A stretch of 64,000 nucleotides of DNA from Staphylococcus pettenkoferi (GTDB lineage Bacteria > Bacillota > Bacilli > Staphylococcales > Staphylococcaceae): assembly GCF_026659735.1 (NCBI RefSeq), contig NZ_JANSKK010000005.1:186001-250000 (forward strand). Reading direction: 5' to 3'. The position numbers and the translations under genes are program-made. Position 1 is the first letter of the stretch, and each line of letters starts with the position of its first letter. Below the pieces are notes generated by a model. It made no database searches. It saw only the letters and a list, made by a program, of their open reading frames with translations, and had not been told where the DNA came from. This document shows positions 18,485 through 29,500 of this stretch, in pieces.

Positions 18485-19336
18485 TTAATTATCTTCTTTC
18501 ATACCGTCACGCCAAGTGTTGTAAATCAATTTACCACCTTGTGCTTTGAACTTCTCGTTCGAAACGCCACGTTCATAATCGGCAGCGGGTTGAATATTCA
18601 TTTTAGGATTCACACCTAACATCTCAGCAAACCACTCAGCCCATTTGCCACCAGTCACTGGCTCGTCATCTGCAACATTATAGATGCCATTGTCGAAGTT
18701 AAGCGCTTGGATGGCAGTTTCGACCGCGTCATCGAGATGAATGAAAGATTGTTCGCCATCTGACATCGTCACTTCGCCATCGATAAATTGATTGTAAATC
18801 ATGCCATCTTTGCCGAACCATGTGCCAGGACCATAGAGATAACCGTAACGTAAGATGACGTGATGAGGGATTTCTTGTGTTTGAGTCTCGAGACCTTCCA
18901 CGCCTTCAACTGTCACTTTGCGGTCACCTTCAGCGTCGTAATCGAGCGGCGTTTCTTCAGTAGCTAGCCCTTCACCGGGTGCGTACGTAAACGCGATGCT
19001 TTGCGCTTGCATATGTTCAACACCGTGTTCTTGTGCTGCCTTGACCAGATTTTTCGTTCCTTCAACTCGTACGCGCGTATTTGCTGACATATCCACGGCT
19101 TTCAAGTCCGTAAGTTCATTAATAATGATGTCAGGTTTGAAGTCACCAATTGCTTGTTCTACATCTTCATAGTTAAAAACATCTCCAATGTAACCTTTCA
19201 CTTGTTGGGCTTCGAGTTTTTTTCGACCATGATCAGAAGTTGTAAAGCCAGCCACATCGTAACCTTCCTCAACGAGACGACGTGTTAGACGTGTGCCAAT
19301 AAGACCTGTTGCGCCAGTAACGAATATTTTACTCAT
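18485..19336 (-). CDS. NAD-dependent epimerase/dehydratase-like protein (extended SDR)
   Basis: Rossmann nucleotide-binding motif GATGLIGTRL (residues 7-16) and an extended-SDR layout over 283 residues. The usual YxxxK catalytic pair is not evident after the QSIAFTYAPG strand, so it may bind NAD(P)H as a sensor or use an atypical site. An upstream ATG at 19345 overlaps the AAAGGATGG ribosome binding site; the ATG at 19336 is properly spaced. It diverges from a MarR gene, and both promoters carry the same 10-bp site, which suggests MarR control. Confidence 0.75.
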   Translation of the reverse strand: MSKIFVTGATGLIGTRLTRRLVEEGYDVAGFTTSDHGRKKLEAQQVKGYIGDVFNYEDVEQAIGDFKPDIIINELTDLKAVDMSANTRVRVEGTKNLVKAAQEHGVEHMQAQSIAFTYAPGEGLATEETPLDYDAEGDRKVTVEGVEGLETQTQEIPHHVILRYGYLYGPGTWFGKDGMIYNQFIDGEVTMSDGEQSFIHLDDAVETAIQALNFDNGIYNVADDEPVTGGKWAEWFAEMLGVNPKMNIQPAADYERGVSNEKFKAQGGKLIYNTWRDGMKEDN

Positions 19337-19359
19337 ATTAACCATCCTTTAGTTAAAAA

Positions 19360-19461
19360 TTAATTGTTAAGTATAGCGGTTCAGCTTGATAAAAGAAATT
19401 GCTTTGCACTTTGCTATCTACCATTTATAGAACTGAGATAAACTTGTATAATAACAATTAA
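19360..19461. promoter_or_regulatory. Divergent promoters with paired MarR-like sites
   Basis: TTAATTGTTA (19360-19369) and its exact complement TAACAATTAA (19452-19461) directly follow the two divergent -10 boxes: TATACT for the SDR gene on the minus strand and TATAAT (19447-19452) for the MarR gene. Two matched sites placed symmetrically suggest one repressor controlling both genes. Confidence 0.5.
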
Positions 19462-19497
19462 GAATGTAAGCGAGTACATGAAGGGGAAGAAGGTGAA

Positions 19498-19926
19498 ATG
19501 ATGGAACGAATGAGCGGAATAGATGAGTGGATTGAGAGTACGGAATACTTTCACTATATCGAGCAGATGATTGAGCGGAATTTCAAACAACAGTACGGGC
19601 TGAGTTTGAGAGAGTTCTACGTGCTTTACGATTTGTATAAACAGCCGGAGAAACGCTGTAAGATTAACGATTTAATTCAGTCTGTGCGTTTGAGCCAAAG
19701 TGCGATGTCACGTTTAGTCAATCGACTTGAACGTGGGGAGACGCCTTACGTTTGCCGTAACGAGTGTGTAGAGGATCAGCGTGCGACGATCATCTGTCTC
19801 ACGAACAAGGGAATTGAAGTTGCTGAACGGATGATGCAACAGTATCGCAAGTTATTGGATAAAGTCGATTTCAATAATATAGATATGTTGTTGACTGCGA
19901 CGAAAGCGTCATTGGGGAAAGCATAG
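19498..19926 (+). CDS. MarR/SarA-family transcriptional regulator
   Basis: A 142-residue winged-helix protein. Helices 3-4 (CKINDLIQSVRLSQSAMSRLVNRLER, quoted in part: LSQSAMSRLVNRLE) form the DNA reader, followed by a wing with CVEDQRATIICLTNKG. MarR proteins act as dimers that release DNA on binding small phenolic or oxidant signals. It diverges from the SDR gene with shared operator-like sites. GAAGAAGGTG precedes two adjacent ATG codons (19498, 19501); either may be used. Confidence 0.8.
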   Translation: MMERMSGIDEWIESTEYFHYIEQMIERNFKQQYGLSLREFYVLYDLYKQPEKRCKINDLIQSVRLSQSAMSRLVNRLERGETPYVCRNECVEDQRATIICLTNKGIEVAERMMQQYRKLLDKVDFNNIDMLLTATKASLGKA

Positions 19927-20020
19927 CTCAGAGTGAACGATAGCTAATAGGGCTGACGAAGCGACGCATATATTGTAGCGATTAAGACGAGGGAAGGTGA
20001 ATGTTCTGGACGGAAGTGTA

Positions 20021-20197
20021 ATGAAGGTTATTATTATATTTGTGAGTGTACTCATTGGCTCATTTTTAGCGAATAAAGTGATTAAGGCTAAAAATATTCA
20101 AAGCAGACCTAAAATTATGTTGATTTCAGGTGGCTTTAGCGCTGGACTAGCAATCATTCTCTATATCGTTGTGTTAATGATAAGCAGCTTATTTTAA
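20021..20197 (+). CDS. Small two-helix membrane protein
   Basis: A 58-residue protein with two transmembrane segments (about 2-18 and 33-56) joined by a short basic turn (KVIKAKNIQSRPK). An upstream GTG at 19997 exists, but GGAAGTG lies just before the ATG at 20021 and this start places the first membrane segment at the N-terminus. No family is recognised. It lies 95 nt after the MarR gene and could be cotranscribed. Confidence 0.5.
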   Translation: MKVIIIFVSVLIGSFLANKVIKAKNIQSRPKIMLISGGFSAGLAIILYIVVLMISSLF

Positions 20198-20212
20198 TAT
20201 TCTCAGAGAAAG

Positions 20213-20256
20213 ACCCCCAATTACGCCATACACGTAGTTGGGGGGGTTAGTCATGC
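20213..20256. terminator. Bidirectional terminator
   Basis: ACCCCCAATTAC pairs with GTAGTTGGGGGGGT around a GCCATACAC loop. It lies between convergent genes, with T-rich ends (TCTTTCTCT) on the ilvD side. Confidence 0.7.
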
Positions 20257-20289
20257 TTAAATTATTTCCCGGGTGATATTCGTTGCACT

Positions 20290-21984
20290 TTAATCTGTCG
20301 TTGCTCCTTTTGAAGCGGAGTTCACTAAGCGTGCGTATTTATAAAGTGCACCTTTTGAGACTTTTAATTCTGGCGCTGTCCATTTCGCTTTACGTCGTTC
20401 TAATTCTTCATCTGAAACATCGAAGTCGATAAGATGGTTCTCGGCATCGATGGTGATGATATCATCTTCTTCAAGCCACGCTATTGGACCGCCGACTTGT
20501 GCTTCTGGTGCCGCATGTCCGATGACGAGACCATGGGAACCACCAGAGAAACGACCGTCTGTTAATAATCCGACCGATTCACCTAAACCTTTTCCTACGA
20601 GAATAGAGGAAGCGGAAAGCATCTCAGGCATACCCGGACCGCCTTTAGGGCCTGCATAACGGATGACGACGATATCGCCAGGGTGGATACGGTCGTTGAG
20701 AATCGCGTTGGTCGCAGCCTCTTCAGTATCAAACACTTTCGCTGGGCCTTTAATATACGTTTCGCTTAACCCAGAGATCTTCGCCACGGCACCTTCTGGA
20801 GCGAGATTACCTTTCAAGACAACAAGTGGACCTGTTGGATATTGCGGGTGGTCGTAATCGATAATTTTACCCTCATCGGAAAGACCTGGCGCCTCAGCCA
20901 AGTTCTCCGCAACCGTTTGACCTGTGACCGTCATGCAATCGCCGTGAATCAAGCCATGTTGGTATAAAACTTTCATCACGCCCGGAACACCGCCGTAGTC
21001 ATTCAAATCTGCCATAACGTACTGACCGCTTGGACGTAAATCAGCGATGTGAGGTACACGCGCGCGCACCGCTTCGAAATCATCCAATGAAAGGTCGACG
21101 TCCATGGAATGCGCAATTGCGAGAAGGTGAAGAATCGCATTGGTCGAACCGCCTAAAGCCATCGCAACGGTAATCGCATTCTCAAACGCGGGTTTCGTCA
21201 TAATATCTTCAGGATAAATGCCACGTTCGAGCAAGCGATAAACGGCCTGTCCTGCAGCACGACTATCTTTAGATTTGTCTGCAGAAACGGCAGGGTGTGA
21301 TGCACTACCTGGTAAACTCATACCCAGTGCTTCGATTGCAGACGCCATCGTATTTGCAGTGAACATGCCACCACATGAACCCGCACCAGGACAAGCAGAA
21401 CATTCGATTTGATTAAGGCGTTCGTCGTCAATTTCTCCATTATTATATTGTCCTACCCCTTCAAACGCTGAAACAGCATCTAATTTCTGACCTTCCAGAT
21501 TTCCAGGTAACGTTGTGCCACCATAGACGAAGACGGCAGGTAAATTGAGACGTGCGATACCCATCATGCAGCCTGGCATATTTTTATCACAACCACCGAT
21601 CGCGACTACGCCATCGAGATTCTCCGCATTCACGACAGACTCGATGGAATCAGCTATCAGTTCACGACTCGGTAGAGAGTAACGCATGCCCGGCGTCCCC
21701 ATTGAAATGCCATCGGAGACCGTAATCGTATTGAAGATGAGCGGATTCGCCCCCATCTCTCCGATACCATGCTTCACATCACGTGCCAGACCATCGATAT
21801 GTACGTTACAAGGCGTGACCTCACTCCACGTACTCGCCACACCAATCATCGGATTCTGAAAGTCCTCATCCTCAAAGCCAAGTGCACGTAAGTAAGAGCG
21901 ATTCGGCGTCCGACTCACTCCTTCGCTGATCACCTTACTTTGAATGCGCAAATCTTGATTTTGTGAATGCTTGTTTGAAGCCAT
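20290..21984 (-). CDS. ilvD: Dihydroxy-acid dehydratase
   Basis: This 564-residue enzyme makes 2-keto acids for valine, leucine and isoleucine synthesis and needs an Fe-S cluster. The signatures are [13 protein letters not shown] and [20 protein letters not shown] (about 190-205), with a C-terminal [27 protein letters not shown] precedes the ATG. In S. aureus, ilvD heads ilvDBNC-leuABCD-ilvA; here no other branched-chain gene follows, so it stands alone. Confidence 0.95.
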   Translation of the reverse strand: MASNKHSQNQDLRIQSKVISEGVSRTPNRSYLRALGFEDEDFQNPMIGVASTWSEVTPCNVHIDGLARDVKHGIGEMGANPLIFNTITVSDGISMGTPGMRYSLPSRELIADSIESVVNAENLDGVVAIGGCDKNMPGCMMGIARLNLPAVFVYGGTTLPGNLEGQKLDAVSAFEGVGQYNNGEIDDERLNQIECSACPGAGSCGGMFTANTMASAIEALGMSLPGSASHPAVSADKSKDSRAAGQAVYRLLERGIYPEDIMTKPAFENAITVAMALGGSTNAILHLLAIAHSMDVDLSLDDFEAVRARVPHIADLRPSGQYVMADLNDYGGVPGVMKVLYQHGLIHGDCMTVTGQTVAENLAEAPGLSDEGKIIDYDHPQYPTGPLVVLKGNLAPEGAVAKISGLSETYIKGPAKVFDTEEAATNAILNDRIHPGDIVVIRYAGPKGGPGMPEMLSASSILVGKGLGESVGLLTDGRFSGGSHGLVIGHAAPEAQVGGPIAWLEEDDIITIDAENHLIDFDVSDEELERRKAKWTAPELKVSKGALYKYARLVNSASKGATTD

Positions 21985-22306
21985 CCAATTCCCCCTTGTT
22001 TGAATAGATTGACGTTATTGTTTCTGTATATAGATGAAATTTTCATATAAGTAAAAGTAAAGTTGTTTGAATTTTTAAAATAGAATGAATTACTAGGATA
22101 AAGTGAATCGAGAGGACTGTCAATGGCTAGGTGGTAAAAGTAGAAGTGTTGGGTTGTGATAATGAGGATAGCTGTGAAGTCAGGTCGATATGGGGAATGA
22201 AAATATCATTTTGTTCATATAATAACTAGACCCCGAAAAACATGTGCAATGCTTCTCGAAGCCTAGATTGGGTTACTGAAAAGGTTTAGCTAGGATCAAT
22301 TCATCA
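21985..22306. other. Intergenic, ilvD upstream region
   Basis: 322 bp with no ORF. A GCTTCTCGAAGC hairpin (about 22251) and an imperfect CCTAG/CTAGG pair near the MerR gene end are visible. I see no T-box or leader-peptide attenuator for ilvD. Confidence 0.4.
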
Positions 22307-23038
22307 TTATTCACTTAAATGGTGTGTAACATGTTTAGTAATATAGGATGGAAGGTTTGGATTGCCAAATTGCTTGAAGTAATCTTTGAAACGTGGATCT
22401 TGCTCGTACCCTTGCGCAATCATCACTAACACTTCATCTGAGAAATCAGCTTGTTCACGCATAACCGCTTTCCACTCATCAACTACAGAATGCGTTTCGT
22501 CGTGTGGTGCTTGTCGCTCAGCTAAGGCGTTAAATTTTTCAAACACGGTATCCATTCTGCGCTGCACCTCCTTGAAATCTGCGTTAGTTCGTGAAGCAGT
22601 GCCCGCTTGATAACTTTGATATTCAGGCGTTTCTCCATATCTAATCTCAGCTTCCTTCGCGTATTGGTCTTGAAGCGGTTGGTTAAAGATATCCAAGTTA
22701 ATGAGAGATTCCCCATTCAAGAATTCTGTTAAATGATGATTTAACGTCTGCAATTTCTCGATTTTAGCGTGTAGCTTTTCTTGATAAGAGGCTAGCGCTT
22801 TTCTCAACTCCTCGTCCTCAAGTTGCATCATTTCTTCAATATCTTTGAGCGCAACGCCTAATCCTTTTAGAAAGAGCATCTTTTGCAGCTCAATCAAATC
22901 CTGTTGACTATACATACGATATTGGTTCTCTGCACGATGAGACGGCGACAATAATCCAATCTCGTCATAATAATGCAGCGTGCGTTTCGTAATACCCGTA
23001 ATCTGTGTAACCTCTTTTATACTATAATATTGCGTCAT
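22307..23038 (-). CDS. MerR-family regulator with TipAS-type antibiotic-binding domain
   Basis: This 243-residue protein has an N-terminal MerR helix-turn-helix (YYSIKEVTQITGITKRTLHYYDEIGLL), a dimerising coiled coil (about 75-110, EKLHAKIEKLQTLNHHL) and a C-terminal TipAS-like helical domain (about 120-240). Such regulators bend their own promoter when they bind lipophilic or antibiotic ligands. The dyad at 23108-23126 probably is its operator. The gene is alone, so it may act on itself or on unlinked efflux genes. Confidence 0.8.
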   Translation of the reverse strand: MTQYYSIKEVTQITGITKRTLHYYDEIGLLSPSHRAENQYRMYSQQDLIELQKMLFLKGLGVALKDIEEMMQLEDEELRKALASYQEKLHAKIEKLQTLNHHLTEFLNGESLINLDIFNQPLQDQYAKEAEIRYGETPEYQSYQAGTASRTNADFKEVQRRMDTVFEKFNALAERQAPHDETHSVVDEWKAVMREQADFSDEVLVMIAQGYEQDPRFKDYFKQFGNPNLPSYITKHVTHHLSE

Positions 23039-23107
23039 TTCAGATGACCTCCATTGTGTAAGTTTAAGAGTCGTCTTTGGCCAAAGTGATTAAAAGTACT
23101 TTATTAA

Positions 23108-23126
23108 CTCTAACTTTAAGTTAAAG
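23108..23126. promoter_or_regulatory. MerR-type dyad in the regulator's promoter
   Basis: CTCTAACTTTAAGTTAAAG is a 19-bp dyad (symmetric except at one position pair) upstream of the MerR gene on the minus strand. A long 19-20 bp spacer, typical of MerR-controlled promoters, could span it between TTATCC and TAATAA. The remaining 400 bp up to 23492 is AT-rich with no clear gene. Confidence 0.5.
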
Positions 23127-23492
23127 GATAACGTAACGTGAGGGTCAAGGGAGGGGGTGGAAAATGCTCAAGAAATAAAAACATTTAAAACACATCAAAA
23201 TTGTAGGAATTTAAATTAACTATAAAATTTTCTGTATCCTTACAAATAAAGTTACCCCAATATTAATAATTATTAGATTCAAAGACGAAAATACTATTAA
23301 AAAATAATACAAAATTAGATATATGATTCATAGTGTCGCTTATTCAAATTTGAATATTAAAATAAAGGTATCGGTAAATATAGTTATATTATTTTAAGGT
23401 GACTCTCTATATTGTTACTGTCTATAAAGTGCCTTTTTACCGAAAAATTAAATTTAATTATATATTTTTTAAAAGGAAGGTGGTAATATTAA

Positions 23493-23597
23493 ATGCGCGC
23501 AACTAAAATGTGCCAAACTACTATCAAGAGAAAAGGGAGTAATGTAGATGTCAAAAAATCCATTTACAAATCGGAAGAACCGATATTCCATCCGTAA
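23493..23597 (+). CDS. Upstream ORF overlapping the adhesin start (34 codons)
   Basis: ATG at 23493 follows AAGGAAGGTGG at 9-12 nt. It reads [17 protein letters not shown] and onward, and stops at 23595-23597, after the adhesin's own start at 23548 and in a different frame. The signals are as good as the adhesin's. It may be a leader peptide tuning adhesin translation, or a chance ORF; no homologue is known to me. Confidence 0.35.
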   Translation: MRATKMCQTTIKRKGSNVDVKKSIYKSEEPIFHP

Positions 23598-26500
23598 GTT
23601 TACGGTTGGTACTGCGAGTATCATTATTGGTGCTACACTCCTATTTGGAGCAGGCCAAGATGCTAAAGCAGCTGAAGAAGATGGTTACTCACAAGAAGTA
23701 GGTAATGATACTTCTAACTCAAGTGATGATCAAGCTGATACGCAGACTAAACAAAAAGAAAATAGTAACAACGACACTCAAGCAGATGAGAATAGTTCAA
23801 ATAATGCAGAAGAGACAATAAATCAAGCTAACGAACAAGAACAAACTTCGCAAAATGGAACTGAACATGAAACTGAGGCAACTACCGAACAAACTTCAGA
23901 AGATAATAGTAGTGACGAAACAAATAGTGATAAAGAAACAAAATTAGATGAAAAACAACAATCAGAAGAACAAACAGATTCTACAGAGCAATCTCAAACT
24001 GAAGATGAAGATACTAATGTAGAATCACAAAAGTCTAAAACAGAGCAAGCTGAGTCTAGAAATGAAAAACAAACAACACAAGAAGAAAGTAAAACAACTG
24101 TAGATGAGAACGTGCAAAAAGAAGGTTCAGCTAAAGAAGAGAATGCTACCGAAGAAGAAGGACAGGTTAGAAAGAGCGAAGCACCAAATGAATCATCAGA
24201 GCCTAAACGTTCTGTTATTATCAATAAAGATAACTTAGATGAGAACCAAAAAGCAGAATTAGATTCATTTGATGCTGATTATAAAGCCGCAGAAGATAAA
24301 TCAGAAGTACTTACAAAAGTGCTTAAAGATAAAAACTTCAACGATGAAGAATCCGCCGAAATTCTTAGCAACATTAAAGATGGTGACTTAGATAATCTTT
24401 CTTCTGATAAAGTATTAGAAAAATTATTCTACGAAGCAATCCAATATAGCGAGAAACATAAGTTACCAGAAACGTTCGCTACAGTTCCAACTTCAACAAC
24501 GAACTCAATTAGCGAAACTGCTGGTAATGGCGGAACTTCATTCCGAGCAGTTGAAGAAACAGGACGTAACGTTAATGATAAAGTTAACTTTACTAACCTC
24601 AAGACAGAAGTTAAGACTAAAGGTGGCGGAACACGTAACGAATTCTGGGTTACAAGTGGTGACTACTTATTAATTTCTGGTGACTATACAATTGATAACG
24701 ATGTTCATAGTGGTGATTACTTCACGTTCGAATGGGGTAATTACTTCCGTCAAGGTGGTATTCATACACCTCCGAGACCACATTTTCTCTACAGTGATGA
24801 TGGTCGCATTGTAGCTCGTGGTACGTACGATACAACTACTAATACTACAAAATATGTATTCACAGATTATGTCGATAGTGGTTTACAAAATATCCACGGT
24901 CATTATGAAACTACAGGATTTACAAATAAAGATTCTCATACTAACGATAAACAAGCCTACCCTACGAACTTTAGATTAGGTGGACAATCATTTAGTTCAA
25001 ATGTTGTTGTTGATTATGGTCATCCAAAAACTGCAATTTTAACTACTGGTGTTAACTATGTTGATAGCAGAGACAATACCCATCACATGACTAACTACAT
25101 TAACCAAAGTGGTATTAAAAAAGCAGGTTACGGTCTGAAAATTAGCCTTAAAAACATGAAATTTGATAATGTATCAAATATCAAACTATACCGTGTAACA
25201 AATAATAGTTCTTTTACAGACAATTACAATCCAGACGTTAGCAATTTACAACTTGTAAATACAACACCAACAATTTCAGAAGATGGTACAGTTGCAAGAT
25301 TCAAATATCCAGACTTTAATATGGCTGGTGGGCAAAAATACATTGTTCAATATACGGCTAAACCGACTAACGATGATCCAAGCTCACGCGAGTTGAGAAC
25401 AGACCTTTATCAATTAGGTAATGAAAGTAATAGTGATAATCACACAGTTTATATTGGTACTTTCGGAAGTGTATCTAGTGCAAGTGGTGAGAATAAACCA
25501 ACACCTAAATTAACTTATGAACTAGGTGACTATGTATGGGAAGACTCCAATAAAGACGGCATTCAGAATAGTAACGAACGCGGAATTCAAGGTGTTACTG
25601 TTGTCTTGAAGAATAGTAATGGTCAAGAGATTAAGCGTACTACTACTGATTCAAACGGTAAATACTTATTTACTGGTTTAGAAAATGGTCGTTATACTGT
25701 TGAATTTGGTACACCAGAAGGTTATGAACCAACAGTTGTAGATGCTGGAAATAACGATGAGGTCGACTCAGATGGTAGTACTGTGAATGTCACAATTAAC
25801 GACGGTAGTGACTATACAATTGATAGTGGTTTCCATAAGAAAGAAGTAGAACCACCGAAAGAAGAAGCTAAATACGAAATCGGTGACTACGTATGGGAAG
25901 ACTCAAATAAAGATGGTGTGCAAAATAGTAATGAACGTGGAATTCAAGGCGTAACAGTTATTTTGAAAAATAGTAACGGTCAAGAAATTAAACGTACAAC
26001 TACAGATTCAGAAGGTAAATACTTGTTCTCAGAATTAAGTAATGGTAAATATACTGTTGAATTTGAAACACCAGAAGGTTATGAACCAACGAAAGCAAAT
26101 GTTGGTGACGATCGCTTAGACTCAGATGGTCAAACCGTTGATGTAACAGTAAATAATGCGAATGATTACACAATTGACAGTGGTTTCCATAAACCAGACG
26201 AACAAGAGCCACCAAAAGTAGAAGCTAAATACGAAATTGGTGACTATGTATGGGAAGACTCAAACAAAGATGGCGTTCAAAATAGTAATGAACAAGGTAT
26301 TCAAGGTGTTACTGTTATCTTAAAAGGTGAAGATGGTAACGAAATTAAACGTACAACTACAGATGCGAATGGTAAATACCTATTCAGTGACCTAAGTAAC
26401 GGTAAATACACTGTAGAGTTTGAAACACCAGAAGGTTACGTTCCTACTAAAGAGAATGTGGGTAATGATCATTTAGATTCCGATGGTCAACGTGTAGAAG

Positions 26501-29500
26501 TTACAGTAAACAATGCAAATGATTACACAATCGACAGTGGTTTCCATAAACCAGACGAACAAGAACCACCGAAAGAAGAAGCAAAATATGAAATCGGTGA
26601 CTACGTATGGGAAGATTCAAATAAAGATGGTATCCAAAACAGTAATGAACGCGGAATCCAAGGTGTAACAGTTATCTTAAAAGGTGAAGATGGTAACGAA
26701 ATCAAACGTACGACTACAGATACGGACGGTAAGTACTTATTCACTGACTTAATTAACGGTAAATACACTGTAGAATTTGAGACACCAGAAGGCTATGAAC
26801 CAACGAAAGCGAATGCGGGTTCAGATGATCGTTTAGATTCCGATGGTCAACGTGTAGAAGTTACAGTAAACAATGCAAATGATTACACAATTGACAGTGG
26901 ATTCCATAAACCAGAAGAGACACCAGAGAAACCAGAAGGCACTTATGAAATTGGTGACTATGTATGGGAAGACAGCAATGAAGACGGTATCCAAAATAAA
27001 AACGAAAAAGGTATCGAAGGCGTAACGGTTATCTTAAAAGATAAAGAAGGTAAAGAAATTACTCGTACAACAACAGATAAAGATGGTGGTTACAAATTCA
27101 CAGGTCTTCATAACGGTGACTATACAGTTGAATTTGAGACACCAGAAGGTTATGAGCCAACGAAACCTAACGCAGGAAATAATCCTGAATTAGACTCAAA
27201 CGGTACATCTGTACATGTTACAGTAAATAATCATAATGATTACTCTATCGACAGTGGATTCCATAAGAAAGTAGAAACACCAGAGAAACCAGAAAGCACA
27301 TACGAACTCGGTGACTACGTATGGGAAGATACAAATAAAGACGGTATCCAAAATAAAGAAGAAAAAGGTATCGAAGGTGTAACAGTTATCTTGAAAGATG
27401 AAAGTGGTGCAGAAATTTCTCGTACTACAACTGATCAAGATGGTAAATACAAATTTACTGGACTTAAAAATGGTAAGTATACAGTTGAATTTGTAGCGCC
27501 AGAAGGTTATGTTCCTACTAAAGAAAATGCTGGTAACGATAGCTTAGACTCAGATGGTAGCTCAGTAGAAGTAACTATTAATAATGCGAATGATTACACT
27601 ATTGATAGTGGTTTCTACAAAGAAATAGATGATACAGACGCCGATGCAGACTCTGACGCAGACGCCGATGCAGACTCAGACGCCGATGCAGATTCAGATG
27701 CGGACGCGGACGCTGATGCGGATGCAGATTCAGATGCAGATGCAGACAGCGATGCCGACGCAGATGCCGATGCGGACGCTGATGCGGATTCAGACGCCGA
27801 TTCAGACGCAGATGCCGATTCAGACGCGGACTCAGATGCGGATGCGGACGCAGATGCAGACGCAGACTCAGATGCTGACGCGGATGCCGACGCTGACGCC
27901 GATTCAGATGCGGACGCAGATGCCGATGCTGACGCGGATGCAGACGCAGATGCAGACTCAGACGCTGATTCAGATGCGGACTCAGATGCCGATGCTGACG
28001 CGGATGCAGACGCAGATTCAGATGCCGACGCAGACAGTGACTCTGATGCAGACGCAGATGCAGACTCAGACGCGGATGCTGATTCAGATGCCGACGCGGA
28101 CTCAGATGCGGACGCGGACTCCGACGCAGACAGTGACTCTGATGCCGATTCCGATGCAGATGCGGACTCAGACGCCGATGCAGACTCAGACGCCGATGCC
28201 GATTCAGACGCAGATGCTGACGCCGACGCTGATGCAGATAGTGACGCGGACGCAGATGCGGATGCCGACGCAGACTCAGACGCAGATTCTGATGCGGATG
28301 CGGATGCCGACGCTGATGCGGACGCAGACTCAGACGCAGATGCTGATTCCGATGCTGACTCAGACGCCGATGCAGATGCGGATGCAGACGCAGACGCAGA
28401 CTCAGATGCAGATGCGGACGCAGATTCTGATGCAGATGCGGACGCCGACGCAGACTCTGATGCCGATGCGGATTCAGACGCGGATGCAGACTCAGACGCT
28501 GACGCGGACTCAGACGCGGATGCAGACTCAGACTCAGACGCGGATGCGGATTCAGATGCTGACGCAGATGCAGATGCCGATGCAGACGCGGACTCCGATG
28601 CGGATAGCGATTCAGATGCAGATAGCGACGCGGACTCCGACGCAGACAGTGACGCTGACGCAGACTCAGATGCAGACTCAGACGCAGATGCTGATGCCGA
28701 TGCTGACTCAGATGCAGATGCCGACGCGGATGCAGATGCCGATGCGGACGCAGACTCAGATTCAGATGCGGATGCAGATTCAGATGCCGACGTAGACGCA
28801 GATGCAGATGCCGATGCAGACTCAGATGCGGACTCAGATGCGGATGCAGACTCAGACGCAGATGCGGACGCGGACTCCGACGCTGATTCAGATGCCGATT
28901 CAGACGCGGATGCAGACGCAGATGCAGATTCAGACTCCGATGCGGATGCAGACTCAGACGCAGATTCAGACGCTGACGCCGACGCAGATGCAGATTCCGA
29001 TGCGGACTCAGATGCCGACGCAGACTCTGATGCGGACGCGGATTCAGATGCAGACGCGGATTCCGATGCAGATGCGGACGCCGACGCAGACTCAGATTCA
29101 GATGCAGACGCAGATAGTGATGCGGACTCAGATGCTGATGCAGACTCAGACGCAGATGCAGATGCAGATTCCGATGCCGATGCAGACGCAGACGCTGATG
29201 CTGATGCAGACTCAGATGCAGACTCTGACTCAGATGCAGACGCAGACGCGGATTCCGATGCGGATGCAGACTCAGACGCTGATGCAGACTCAGATGCTGA
29301 CGCAGATTCAGACGCCGACGCCGATGCTGATGCAGATTCAGATTCCGATGCAGACTCCGATGCGGATGCAGACTCAGACGCAGATGCTGATGCAGATGCA
29401 GACTCAGACGCAGATGCTGATGCAGATGCTGACGCTGACGCAGACTCAGATGCAGACTCAGACGCAGATTCCGATGCAGATGCCGATGCAGATAGTGATG

